This document shows, piece by piece, positions 6,416-13,528 of a stretch of 14,883 nucleotides of DNA. The notes under the pieces were generated by a model, which saw only the letters and a program-made list of their open reading frames with translations, did no database searches and was not told the DNA's origin. The stretch spans positions 1-14,883 of the forward strand of contig UQGL01000044.1 in the NCBI GenBank assembly GCA_900540595.1, written 5' to 3'. This DNA is from an uncultured Oscillospiraceae bacterium (GTDB taxonomy: Bacteria > Bacillota > Clostridia > Oscillospirales > Ruminococcaceae). How positions within the stretch are numbered: the first letter of the stretch is position 1; the number at the start of each line of letters is the position of its first letter. Made by a program: the position numbers and the translations under genes.

Positions 6416-7225
6416 ATGCAATGCTACACCCACACCCTTCCCGGCGGCGCATCGCTTGTCGGCTACCTGCGGGAGGAAACCACCGAAATGCCCGCCTTCA
6501 ACACCCGCCCTGCCATGCTGATCCTGCCGGGCGGCGGCTATGCCTACTGCAGTTCGCGGGAGGCTGACCCGGTCGCCATGCAGTTTCTACAGGCAGGCTA
6601 CAATGTCTTTATCCTTTATTATACCTGCCGTGGGCAGGAGAGCCAGCCTGCGCTGCGCTGGCAGCCGTTGATCGATGCGGCCGGTGCTATCCTGCATATC
6701 CGCAAGAACGCGGTGCAGTTCCATATCGACCCGGCCAAGGTCGCGGTCTGCGGCTTCTCGGCAGGTGGCCATCTTGCGGCGTCCACGGCAATCCTGTGGG
6801 ACGCTGAGCCGGTTCGGCAGGCACTCGGCATCTGCGGAAAAGAGGCCCTGCCCGATGCCGTGGTGTTGGGCTACCCGGTCATCACCAGCGGCGAATTTCG
6901 GCATGACGGCTCGATTTGCAACCTCTGCGGTGATGATGCCGCCCTGCGCGGGACGATGAGTCTGGAAAATCAGGTCAGTGACGGACTGCCGCCCTTCTAC
7001 ATCTGGCACACTGTGGAGGATGCCTCGGTGCCGGTGCAGAATTCCATGCTGCTGGCCACGGCTTTGACTGCCCATAAGGTACCGTTTGAGCTGCACCTTT
7101 TCGCACATGACGGCCACGGCACCAGCACCTGCACGCAGGAGGTCAACACCCCTAACCGCCACAACAGCGCATGGGTGCCCCTGTGTACCGATTGGCTGGC
7201 CGACACGCTGGATTTCCACCTGTGA
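6416..7225 (+). CDS. Alpha/beta-hydrolase, acetyl-esterase/BD-FAE type
   Basis: This 269-aa hydrolase resembles Aes/xylan-esterase-type carbohydrate esterases, which remove acetyl or related acyl groups. No signal peptide is visible, so it should act in the cytoplasm. Features are an oxyanion-type LILPGGGYAYC stretch near residue 40, the nucleophile elbow GFSAGGH with S115, an acid in VEDASVPV (D202), and the histidine H234 in HDGHGTS, giving a complete catalytic triad. The start is ATG 6416, preceded by GAGGAA (6405-6410). Just before the ATG, 6392-6415 is three 8-bp units each starting GAATC, and the RBS lies within them. The stop overlaps the start of the next gene. Substrate is not deducible. 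Confidence 0.9.
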   Translation: MQCYTHTLPGGASLVGYLREETTEMPAFNTRPAMLILPGGGYAYCSSREADPVAMQFLQAGYNVFILYYTCRGQESQPALRWQPLIDAAGAILHIRKNAVQFHIDPAKVAVCGFSAGGHLAASTAILWDAEPVRQALGICGKEALPDAVVLGYPVITSGEFRHDGSICNLCGDDAALRGTMSLENQVSDGLPPFYIWHTVEDASVPVQNSMLLATALTAHKVPFELHLFAHDGHGTSTCTQEVNTPNRHNSAWVPLCTDWLADTLDFHL

Positions 7226-7902
7226 GGGCGATAGAACCCGGCCGCTGCGGCGAATGCTGGGACGCCTGCCCGCGCCTGTCCGCAGGGGAACCGTTCGATT
7301 TTGCCTGTGCGGGCTGCGGTGACTGCTGCCGCCAAAGGCGTGATCTGGTGCTGTCCGGCTTTGATCTGTACCGTATTGCGCGGCGGCTGCGGCTCTCGCC
7401 GCGCATTGTGGCGGCGGCGTTCTGCAAAAGCTATATTGCGCCCGAAAGCTGCCTGCCGGCCCTGCGCCTGACGCCCGACCCCAAAACCGGAAACTGCCGC
7501 TTTTTTGAGGGGAGCGCCTGCGCCATCCATGCGGCCCGTCCGCTGGCCTGCGCCCTCTATCCGCTGGGCCAGAGCATCGACACCGAAACTGCAGCAGTCG
7601 AGTATTATGTCCAGACCCCGCTGTGCGGTGCACGGACGGGGGAGGCGCGCACCCTTCGGGATTATCTGAACGATGCCGCTGTTACCGAGCGGACGGGTAT
7701 AGACGCGCGGTGGGCTGTTGTGTGTACCCGGCTTTCCCAACGGCTGCAGGCGGCGGGCGGGCAGGAAAATCCCCGCTTTGCGGCTGCTGCCAGACGCATT
7801 GAGCGTGCGCTCTACTATGAGTATTCACTCGGTGATGAATTTTACCCGCAGTTTTGCCAAAACATAGAAATTCTGCAACCGCTGCTTGACAGGATGCTGT
7901 AA
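7222..7902 (+). CDS. YkgJ-type cysteine cluster protein
   Basis: This protein of about 226 aa has the CxxCxxCC signature of the YkgJ family (thought to bind zinc or an Fe-S cluster): C29, C32, C35 and C36 in FACAGCGDCC. The later CRFF...CAIHAARPLACALYPL region supplies further cysteines, H and RP. An extra N-terminal cysteine set, C9, C12 and C16, stands before the domain. I chose GTG 7222, whose bases overlap the esterase TGA as GTGA, because in-frame ATGs at 7171 and beyond lie inside the esterase. No good Shine-Dalgarno is visible, so translation is probably coupled to the esterase. Function of the family is unclear; protein oxidation or metal handling are guesses. Confidence 0.85.
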   Translation: MRAIEPGRCGECWDACPRLSAGEPFDFACAGCGDCCRQRRDLVLSGFDLYRIARRLRLSPRIVAAAFCKSYIAPESCLPALRLTPDPKTGNCRFFEGSACAIHAARPLACALYPLGQSIDTETAAVEYYVQTPLCGARTGEARTLRDYLNDAAVTERTGIDARWAVVCTRLSQRLQAAGGQENPRFAAAARRIERALYYEYSLGDEFYPQFCQNIEILQPLLDRML

Positions 7903-7910
7903 ACAAAAAT

Positions 7911-7940
7911 GGCGGGGGCCGCACATGTGCGGCTCCTGCC
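7911..7940. other. Strong GC-rich hairpin after the YkgJ gene
   Basis: The core GCCGCACATGTGCGGC (7918-7933) is a perfect 16-bp palindrome. Flanking bases 7911-7917 pair with 7934-7940, allowing two G-T pairs, which gives a stem of up to 15 bp. No T tract follows directly. It stands just before the terminator at 7948-7989 and may protect the transcript 3' end or assist pausing. Confidence 0.6.
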
Positions 7941-7947
7941 GGGCAAT

Positions 7948-7989
7948 AAAAAACGCTGTGACCCTTCCCAAAAGGTCACAGCGTTTTTT
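7948..7989. terminator. Two-way terminator between convergent units
   Basis: A 16-bp perfect stem AAAAAACGCTGTGACC / GGTCACAGCGTTTTTT (7948-7963 with 7974-7989) surrounds a 10-base loop. The T run at 7984-7989 serves the plus-strand unit ending at 7902, and the A run at 7948-7953 serves the minus-strand J-domain unit ending at 8001. It is a textbook bidirectional Rho-independent terminator. Confidence 0.95.
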
Positions 7990-8000
7990 CATTCATGGAA

Positions 8001-8741
8001 TCAGCAGATAAAGAACCCGCCGCGTCCGCCGCAGCAGCACCAGCTCAGGATGTTGCAAACCAGCAGGTACATCCAGAACGACAGGCAAAACTGCCCGGGA
8101 CGGCCGCTGGGCTGGGCGTAGGGCTGCTGGTAACTTGTGTAGCTGCGGCCCGGGCTTTGCAGCTGGTCCAGCAGATTTTGGTAGGCGTAGTTGTTCGGCT
8201 CCATCGAAACCGCCGTGCGGGCCTCCTCCTGCGCGCGGATGTTGTTGCCCAAGCCCTGATTGGCAAGGGCCGCGTAGTAGTGCCACTGGGCGGTGCGGCC
8301 GGCGGCAGAGATGCCGTTCAGTGTGTTGAGAGCCTCCTCATAAAAGCCGCTGCGGATATAATTTGCCGCCGCCCGCAGTTCAGGGTCACCGGCGGCGCTG
8401 CCATAGCTTTGCCGCCCGGCTGAGCTGCCGGTGCTGTAATAGCCGAAGCCGAATGGCCCGAACCCGAAGCCGCCGCCCGCAAAGGGGTCTTGATACTGCT
8501 GGCTGTAGCCGTTGCTCTGGCCGTAGGTCTGCCCGCTCTGCCGGTAGGCGGTGCCGCCGCCCTGCTTGATGCGCATGATCTCGCTGTAGGCGGCCTGAAC
8601 CTCCTTGAAATGCTCCTCTGCCGCCGGGTCATCGGGGTGCAGGTCGGGGTGGTACTGCTTGCACTTCTGGCGGTAGGCTTTTTTAATTGTTTCGTCATCG
8701 GCACCGGGGGTGATGCCCAATACGCTGTATGGATCAGTCAT
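8001..8741 (-). CDS. J-domain protein with TPR-like region and Cys-rich hydrophobic tail
   Basis: This 246-aa Hsp40-like protein starts with a full J domain (about 1-60) with HPD at 31-33, the motif that stimulates DnaK. Next come a Q/S/Y-rich linker, a GF-rich stretch (about 86-102), and a helical region (119-195) with TPR-like periodicity ([20 protein letters not shown] and [13 protein letters not shown]). The tail (218-246) is hydrophobic and ends in [13 protein letters not shown]. It lacks DnaJ's central zinc fingers and substrate-binding domain, so it is a specialised type III J protein, perhaps membrane-attached by its tail. The ATG has AGGGAGG (8751-8757) upstream. It overlaps the DUF5685 gene by 8 bp, so the two are probably co-translated and functionally linked. 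Confidence 0.9.
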   Translation of the reverse strand: MTDPYSVLGITPGADDETIKKAYRQKCKQYHPDLHPDDPAAEEHFKEVQAAYSEIMRIKQGGGTAYRQSGQTYGQSNGYSQQYQDPFAGGGFGFGPFGFGYYSTGSSAGRQSYGSAAGDPELRAAANYIRSGFYEEALNTLNGISAAGRTAQWHYYAALANQGLGNNIRAQEEARTAVSMEPNNYAYQNLLDQLQSPGRSYTSYQQPYAQPSGRPGQFCLSFWMYLLVCNILSWCCCGGRGGFFIC

Positions 8742-9588
8742 GGCGTTGTGCCTCCCTGTGCTTGCGTACCAGCGCGTACTTGCTCCATACGCCGGAATAA
8801 ATCGTGTTGTACAATAGCTTCCCCTCCGGGGTGTCCTTTAGAATCGGCAGCATCTCAAAATGCTGTGCGCAGCGGCCCATCTGCTGGGTCAGCAGCTCAT
8901 GGCAGCGCTGTTCGTAGGCGGCGGGCGGCAGCTCATCCGCCAGCTGCTGCAGCGCGTTGAAGCGGCCGCGCCGGGCATCCTTTTGCAGGTCATCGTAGGC
9001 GTCCATCAGGTAGATGAACGCTCCCAGTCCCTGCCCCATGCCGCGCAGCGCCGGTGCCCATATATCGTCCCTGCAGGCGAAAACCTCGCCCAGCAGCGCG
9101 CCGAAGGTGTTGCACAGCGCGTCCAGATCGTGGCTGCCCGAGCCCTCCAGCACATTGAGCTGGTCGAGCATCGCAGTGATTTTGCTCATCTGGCGGGGCC
9201 AGCGCTGGCGCAAAGCGGGCAGATACGGCTCAAGCCGCTGCGCCTGTGCCAGACTGGCGCGGCGGTGGTCGTCCTGCCAGTCGTCCATAAAATTATAGTA
9301 TGCCAGCGCGGCAGTCATGTCGGCCGCATATTCGGTAAACGAATTGTCAGCGCGGGGGCGCTTTTTAAGGGGATGGGGGGCACAGCGACCCGCAGCAAAG
9401 GCGGTGGGCTCATCGTACAGCGCAGTCAGCAGGATGCAGACGAACGCCATATCATAGCTCAGCGTCAGCTGCCCGTTGCGGCCGTAGCGGCGGCCCAGCG
9501 CTTGGCACAGCCCGCAGTAATAGCCCTGATAGCGCTCCATTTCGGCATCTGCCAGACCCTTGCGGTAAATCGTAACATATCCAAACAT
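8734..9588 (-). CDS. DUF5685 family protein
   Basis: This 284-aa mainly helical protein has the DUF5685 opening MFGYVT...[19 protein letters not shown]. The pair C25/C28 with C69 and H72 (RCAPHPLKK) could bind a metal. Two aspartate clusters stand out: D102-D103-W-Q-D106-D107, a literal DDxxDD, and DAYDDLQKD (196-204). Their form and spacing of about 95 residues recall the Mg-diphosphate-binding motifs of class I isoprenoid synthases (squalene/phytoene-synthase-like), but the conserved family function is unknown and catalysis is not shown. It lies 6 bp after the zinc-ribbon gene and overlaps the J-protein gene, so it is in the middle of a compact operon. The RBS is weak (AGAG before ATG 9588). 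Confidence 0.85.
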   Translation of the reverse strand: MFGYVTIYRKGLADAEMERYQGYYCGLCQALGRRYGRNGQLTLSYDMAFVCILLTALYDEPTAFAAGRCAPHPLKKRPRADNSFTEYAADMTAALAYYNFMDDWQDDHRRASLAQAQRLEPYLPALRQRWPRQMSKITAMLDQLNVLEGSGSHDLDALCNTFGALLGEVFACRDDIWAPALRGMGQGLGAFIYLMDAYDDLQKDARRGRFNALQQLADELPPAAYEQRCHELLTQQMGRCAQHFEMLPILKDTPEGKLLYNTIYSGVWSKYALVRKHREAQRHD

Positions 9589-9594
9589 ACGGCG

Positions 9595-9987
9595 TCAACT
9601 CTTTTTGATGAACTGGTGGCCGCACTTGGGGCAGGTGATGCTGATTTTACCGCGCCCGCGCGGCACGCGCAGCTGCTGGCCGCACTGGGGGCAGCGGTAA
9701 TAGTGATATTCTTTGCGCTGCTTGAATCGCACCTGCTGTTTGGCGAACCACGCTGCGGCGCGGCTTTGATAGGAAAGATATTTTAGGTTTTCAGCGTAGC
9801 GCTTGCGGGTGTTGCGGCTCAAAATGCGGAAATAGCTGTAAATGATAGCAGCCAGTCCCAGCCAATACAGCACAGGGGAGACCCATGCACCGATGACGAT
9901 GAGAATGAGGGATGCAATGCAGAGAAAGCCGCTGAACTGGTCGAACCCATAGCGGCCGGACATAAAGCGCTGAAACCAGCCTTTCAT
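9595..9987 (-). CDS. Two-TM protein with C-terminal zinc ribbon
   Basis: This 130-aa protein has two predicted membrane helices (about 20-34 and 39-56), a basic stretch, and a zinc ribbon with C99-PQ-C102-G and C119-PK-C122-G. The ribbon end reads CPKCGHQF, like rubredoxin-type knuckles in many small membrane proteins of Firmicutes. I set the start at ATG 9987 because AAAGGTGG stands about 10 bp upstream; an in-frame alternative at 10014 has no RBS. No function is known to me. Lying 6 bp before the DUF5685 gene, it probably forms the membrane or nucleic-acid/metal-binding partner of that system. Confidence 0.82.
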   Translation of the reverse strand: MKGWFQRFMSGRYGFDQFSGFLCIASLILIVIGAWVSPVLYWLGLAAIIYSYFRILSRNTRKRYAENLKYLSYQSRAAAWFAKQQVRFKQRKEYHYYRCPQCGQQLRVPRGRGKISITCPKCGHQFIKKS

Positions 9988-10032
9988 TATACAAAAACCA
10001 CCTTTTCGCAGCAAAGCCGCATCGTTTACACT

Positions 10033-10233
10033 TCAGTATGACACACAAATATGGGCAAATCGTGAACAAGCGGGAAATAGAATTTGAACAAACACAACGG
10101 GGGCAATCAGTATAGCAACAATCAATATCGCTATCCATTTGACAATCTTAGAGATTGAGTCTGAATTGGTGGGTGCCTGCACAAAGACAGAGTGCTTTTC
10201 GTTTTCGGGAATCATTTCATTGTGATTGGACAT
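10033..10233 (-). CDS. Small single-pass membrane protein
   Basis: This 66-aa protein has a polar N-terminus (about 1-29, rich in N, E and S) and one membrane helix at about 30-53 (IVKWIAILIVAILIAP...). It ends in a short tail with cysteines C56 and C63. The ATG at 10233 follows AAAGGA (10244-10249). Base composition is lower in GC than its neighbours. It lies 45 bp upstream of the zinc-ribbon gene and is probably the first gene of the operon that ends with the J protein. I do not recognise a family; the translation-like composition and good RBS support it being real. Confidence 0.6.
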   Translation of the reverse strand: MSNHNEMIPENEKHSVFVQAPTNSDSISKIVKWIAILIVAILIAPVVFVQILFPACSRFAHICVSY

Positions 10234-10431
10234 AAGTATGTCATCCTTTATTTTTTGCTGCAAAAGCAGCTTTCACAATACCCTTTGAAAATTTCGCGCG
10301 AATTTATAGTTGATTCTTTCGCGTGCTTGTTAGCATATATGCCATGCTGGATTAGGAAGAATAAATTAACGGTAAAACTTATATGGTCGCATACTTATAC
10401 TCAATCCGCCTTTTTACATCCACCGTCAAGA
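10234..10431. other. AT-rich intergenic region between two minus-strand genes
   Basis: The region carries the leader of the 66-aa gene and the end of the GGDEF transcript. A 5-bp perfect hairpin GCTGC/GCAGC with a 4-base loop lies at 10257-10270, just upstream of the RBS. A CTATAAAT sequence on the minus strand could be a -10 element, but I find no convincing -35. I see no clear Rho-independent terminator for the GGDEF gene, so read-through into the small-protein operon is possible. Confidence 0.4.
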
Positions 10432-11529
10432 TTACTCCGGCACAATCGCCGCCGCCCGCTCCTTCCGCGCTTTTTTGTGGTGGTACATGGCACGATCGGC
10501 CTGATCCTTGACGGCAACCACATCCTCACCTGAGAGCGGAGCCGAGCCGCAGGAAACGGTCGGCAAAAAGGTGATCCCTTTGCGCTTCTTTTCCAGCTGA
10601 CGCAAAAATTCCTCTGCGCAGGCGGCCTCCTTAGCGGTGTTTTTCAGCAGCACGCAAAACTCATCTCCGCCGATGCGGTAGCAGTACCCGCAACAGGCAT
10701 ACGCTTTTTTGAGGCAGGCTGCGATCGCGGCAAGGCAGGCATCGCCCTGCAGATGGCCGTAGCAGTCGTTTACCTGCTTGAAATTGTCCACATCAAAAAC
10801 GATCAACAGCCCGCCGCTGCGGCTCATCTCGGCCGTGCGGTTCAGATAGCTATTCTGGTTTAAAAGCCCTGTGAGTGCATCAAGCTGGTTCCACATCTCA
10901 CTGCAGTAGGTAAAATACAGTACCGACAACAGCGTGACACACAGCCAGGTCACATGCAGATCAGGCAGTGCAATTTGAATCACAGTCTCCGCCGTCAGAA
11001 AGAGCATGAGTGGATAGATGAGCGCCCGGCTCCGATTCTGGAACTCGCGGCCGGTAATGATCGTGGACACCGAGAGGTACAAAATTGCTGCAAAGTAGAC
11101 AATGACATAAATATAAAAATATCTGCCGCGCGCATAGACATTGTCGGCGCTGACGGAAAATATGAGCCCATAGGGAATGGACAGCGCCAAGAAGATAAGA
11201 TAGGCGATCTCGCAGCATACCGCCGCCTTAAAGCCGCGCCGGAGGGCAGTCTTTTGGTCCAGCACATACACAAGGCAGAGAGACACTGCGGGCGACAGGC
11301 CGAAGCCTAAGTAGTTTGACACAATATTCAGCCAGCGCAGCCTTGACGGCGTGTCGTTGACGGCAAGGGTGACTACCTCCAAAACGGAAATCCCCGCAAT
11401 AAGTACAAAGGCGAGGAAAAAACCTCGCTTTTGCTTTTTGTTCAGTGATTCGCTCAGCTTTGTGAGAATACACATAAAGCTCAGCACAAAAATGTCAATG
11501 GCTGTTAAGACATGAAAATACCCGGTCAT
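10432..11529 (-). CDS. Membrane GGDEF protein (predicted diguanylate cyclase)
   Basis: This 365-aa protein has a hydrophobic N-terminal half (about residues 1-200) with roughly six or seven membrane helices. The C-terminal cyclase domain begins at LDALTGLLNQNSYL. It carries the VFDVDNFKQVNDCYGHLQGD metal/substrate region and the active-site loop RIGGDEF (GGDEF at 287-291), so it should condense two GTP into c-di-GMP. The five-residues-upstream RxxD inhibitory site is absent. No EAL domain is present. Start ATG 11529 has AAAGGG 8 bp upstream; a GTG at 11544 would bury that RBS. The recombinase stop is only 28 bp upstream, so the native promoter may be displaced. Confidence 0.92.
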   Translation of the reverse strand: MTGYFHVLTAIDIFVLSFMCILTKLSESLNKKQKRGFFLAFVLIAGISVLEVVTLAVNDTPSRLRWLNIVSNYLGFGLSPAVSLCLVYVLDQKTALRRGFKAAVCCEIAYLIFLALSIPYGLIFSVSADNVYARGRYFYIYVIVYFAAILYLSVSTIITGREFQNRSRALIYPLMLFLTAETVIQIALPDLHVTWLCVTLLSVLYFTYCSEMWNQLDALTGLLNQNSYLNRTAEMSRSGGLLIVFDVDNFKQVNDCYGHLQGDACLAAIAACLKKAYACCGYCYRIGGDEFCVLLKNTAKEAACAEEFLRQLEKKRKGITFLPTVSCGSAPLSGEDVVAVKDQADRAMYHHKKARKERAAAIVPE

Positions 11530-11538
11530 GACAAACCC

Positions 11539-11552
11539 TTTCACCAGTGAAA
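11539..11552. other. Candidate attachment-site palindrome at the element boundary
   Basis: TTTCAC-CA-GTGAAA is a perfect 6-bp dyad around a central CA dinucleotide, lying between the recombinase stop (11558) and the GGDEF ATG (11529). Large serine recombinases cut at a 2-bp centre flanked by partial symmetry, usually next to their own gene, so this is a reasonable crossover candidate. The GGDEF RBS overlaps one arm. A chance palindrome cannot be excluded without the other end of the element. Confidence 0.45.
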
Positions 11553-11557
11553 CTTAT

Positions 11558-13246
11558 TTATACCTTCGACAGCAGGACAACACATTCGACAGTTGTTTCA
11601 GTTTCCAAGGGAAGTTCTTTCACTTCCTCACCATCAACAGGCACAGGAAAATTGAATACGATCTTCTTTATCCAGCTTCCGTCTTTCCTTTTCTCCGGGA
11701 ACATCTCAATTCGCTCGATAAAGGCCTTCATAAACTCCTTCTGCTCCGCTTCCGTTGCGGAATGGTAGACTTCATCAAATGCCAGCAACAAGCGATAGAT
11801 ATTGTCTCCGGAAATCTTCTCCTGCTGGATGCTGCGGATCTGACTTTGCAATTCGCCAATCTGAACTTCGATTTCCTCTATGGTATCATACTGCTCATCA
11901 TAGCGGCGCTGCAAGTCCAAAATCTTTCTGTCATAGTGGGCATCATTGATGTCCAAGGTATCCATCTGACGCTCCAAGCGGCTTTTCGTTCCAAAGGCTT
12001 GCTTTAGCCGCCCTTGTAGGACAGCAATCTGCCGTTCCATATCTTCTGTATCAACTGCTGTTCCGATTTTCGCCTGAATCGCTTCTACAAACCGTGGATT
12101 ATTGACCATAGCGGAGATAACCTTCGCCACAAATTTGTTGATTTCCGTCTGCTCGATATTCAGACGGAAACTGCACTCATGCCCTGTCGGTGTAACCGTA
12201 TTTTTGCAGTAGTAATAATACCGTGTTTTCTTGTCCTTGCTGTGCGCCTTGGCGATATTGCCGTACATACTCTTTCCGCAGCATGGGCATTTCAAGATAC
12301 CGGACAGGATGTGTGCGTGGTCTGGATTGTTAACCTTTTCCCGCTTAAAGGAATTGATCTTGCGCTTTTCCTGTGCCAGATACCAATCCTCTTCGGAAAT
12401 GATAGCTTCGTGTTGTCCTTCATAAACCGGGAACTCCGACTGCTCAACCACGTGCATCTCGTTTCTTGTACCCTGTTTCTTTTCTGTTCTTCGTCTGCCG
12501 TAAGCAATCTTTCCCATATAAACAGGATTGTACAATACATTTTTCACAAAATCTCTTGAAAATCCCGGAATGGTATTATTCTGTCTTAGTTTCTTAGTAT
12601 AACCATTGCGGTTCAGATATTTTGCAACTCCTGCAACACCCTCATTAGTGTGAATGTAGCGGTCATAAATGACACGAATTACTTCCACTTCATCCTCTGC
12701 AATGACAAGGTTTCCATTTTCCAGTTTGTATCCATATGGAGCGAAACCGCCGTTCCATTTGCCCTCACGAGCCTTTTGCTCACGTCCTGCCATTGTCTGT
12801 GTGCGGATATTTTCTCGCTCAATCTCTGCCACCGCAGACAGCACAGAGATCATCAGCTTTCCTGCATCCTTGGAGCTGTCAATGCCATCCTCCACGCAGA
12901 TCAGATTGACACCGAAATCCTGCATGAGTTGCAAAGAGTTCAGAACGTCCGCTGCATTTCTGCCAAATCGGGACAGCTTAAAGACCAACACATAAGAAAC
13001 ATCATCTTTGCCGTCCTGGATGTCATTCAGCATCCGTTGAAACTCCTGCCGCCCTTGAATGTTCTTTCCGGAAAAGCCCTCGTCAGAATACTCCCCGGCA
13101 ACAATCATATCCTCGTATGCCGCATACTTCCGCAGCTTGTCACGCTGGGCATCCAAGCTGTATCCGTCAACCTGCATCGAGGTGGACACTCTTGTATAAA
13201 GATAGCATTTAAGTTGTTTCTTTTTCAGAATCTCCACCTCCCTCAT
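11558..13246 (-). CDS. Large serine recombinase (integrase of the element)
   Basis: This 562-aa recombinase integrates and excises DNA through a 5'-phosphoserine link. The catalytic resolvase domain (about 1-150) has Y-T-R19-V-S21-T with nucleophile S21, and KLSRFGRNAAD with R93 and R96. A recombinase DNA-binding domain follows (about 170-280). A zinc ribbon (C320, C322, C323 to about 357, including YYYYCKN and HECSF) comes next, then a coiled-coil region (about 395-480). Size and layout match TndX/TnpX-type integrases of mobile elements. Start ATG 13246 follows AAAAGG but overlaps the HTH gene by 38 bp; GTG 13237 is an alternative. The gene ends 28 bp before the GGDEF start. Confidence 0.96.
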   Translation of the reverse strand: MREVEILKKKQLKCYLYTRVSTSMQVDGYSLDAQRDKLRKYAAYEDMIVAGEYSDEGFSGKNIQGRQEFQRMLNDIQDGKDDVSYVLVFKLSRFGRNAADVLNSLQLMQDFGVNLICVEDGIDSSKDAGKLMISVLSAVAEIERENIRTQTMAGREQKAREGKWNGGFAPYGYKLENGNLVIAEDEVEVIRVIYDRYIHTNEGVAGVAKYLNRNGYTKKLRQNNTIPGFSRDFVKNVLYNPVYMGKIAYGRRRTEKKQGTRNEMHVVEQSEFPVYEGQHEAIISEEDWYLAQEKRKINSFKREKVNNPDHAHILSGILKCPCCGKSMYGNIAKAHSKDKKTRYYYYCKNTVTPTGHECSFRLNIEQTEINKFVAKVISAMVNNPRFVEAIQAKIGTAVDTEDMERQIAVLQGRLKQAFGTKSRLERQMDTLDINDAHYDRKILDLQRRYDEQYDTIEEIEVQIGELQSQIRSIQQEKISGDNIYRLLLAFDEVYHSATEAEQKEFMKAFIERIEMFPEKRKDGSWIKKIVFNFPVPVDGEEVKELPLETETTVECVVLLSKV

Positions 13247-13439
13247 TCCTTCCTTTTACCATAAGTCCCTCGTTGCGGATATAATACTCCAAAAGCCACA
13301 GCACATAATCCGGTGCATGGCGGTTGTCCAATTCCCATTCAGTCATAGTCCGGTAAGGAATATGGACGAGCTTGCAAAAATCTTTCCGATTCAGTCCTGT
13401 GCTTTCACGCAACTTTATAATTCTGTTTTTACAATCCAT
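13209..13439 (-). CDS. Small HTH (XRE-like) regulator
   Basis: This 76-aa protein carries a helix-turn-helix in about residues 5-50 (IIKLRESTGLNRKDFCKLVHIPYRTMTEWE). The short tail is rich in charged residues. ATG 13439 has GGAG about 10 bp upstream. The gene overlaps the recombinase start, so the two are co-transcribed. The promoter upstream lies inside a 12-bp inverted repeat, which this protein may bind to regulate itself and the recombinase. Small HTH proteins next to serine integrases often act as excision or expression controllers; that is inference here. Confidence 0.82.
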   Translation of the reverse strand: MDCKNRIIKLRESTGLNRKDFCKLVHIPYRTMTEWELDNRHAPDYVLWLLEYYIRNEGLMVKGRNEGGGDSEKETT

Positions 13440-13467
13440 CCGTCTTTTCTCCACAAAAGCAAAAAAT

Positions 13468-13516
13468 ACACGTTGCGTAATCATTATAGCATAGCCATAG
13501 CGAATACGCAACGTGT
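13468..13516 (-). promoter_or_regulatory. Promoter of HTH/recombinase pair inside a 12-bp inverted repeat
   Basis: ACACGTTGCGTA (13468-13479) and its exact complement TACGCAACGTGT (13505-13516) flank a 25-bp spacer. On the minus strand, an extended -10 TGC-TATAAT (13483-13488) and a weak -35 TTGCGT (13506-13511) are 17 bp apart. The -35 lies inside one arm and the -10 inside the spacer. A repressor spanning both arms would block transcription of the HTH and recombinase genes. Confidence 0.75.
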
Positions 13517-13528
13517 AAATTGCAAATT

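Noticed and set aside
7171..7221. N-terminal extension of the YkgJ protein from ATG 7171
   Set aside because: It would lie entirely inside the esterase gene and has no RBS; the GTGA overlap is a typical coupled start.
8860..9786. A 308-aa open frame on the plus strand across the DUF5685 and zinc-ribbon genes
   Set aside because: No motif or RBS, and it is antisense to two genes with recognisable features and tight operon spacing.
9791..10138. A 115-aa minus-strand frame with several cysteines
   Set aside because: It overlaps the zinc-ribbon and 66-aa genes in another frame and has no RBS or domain.
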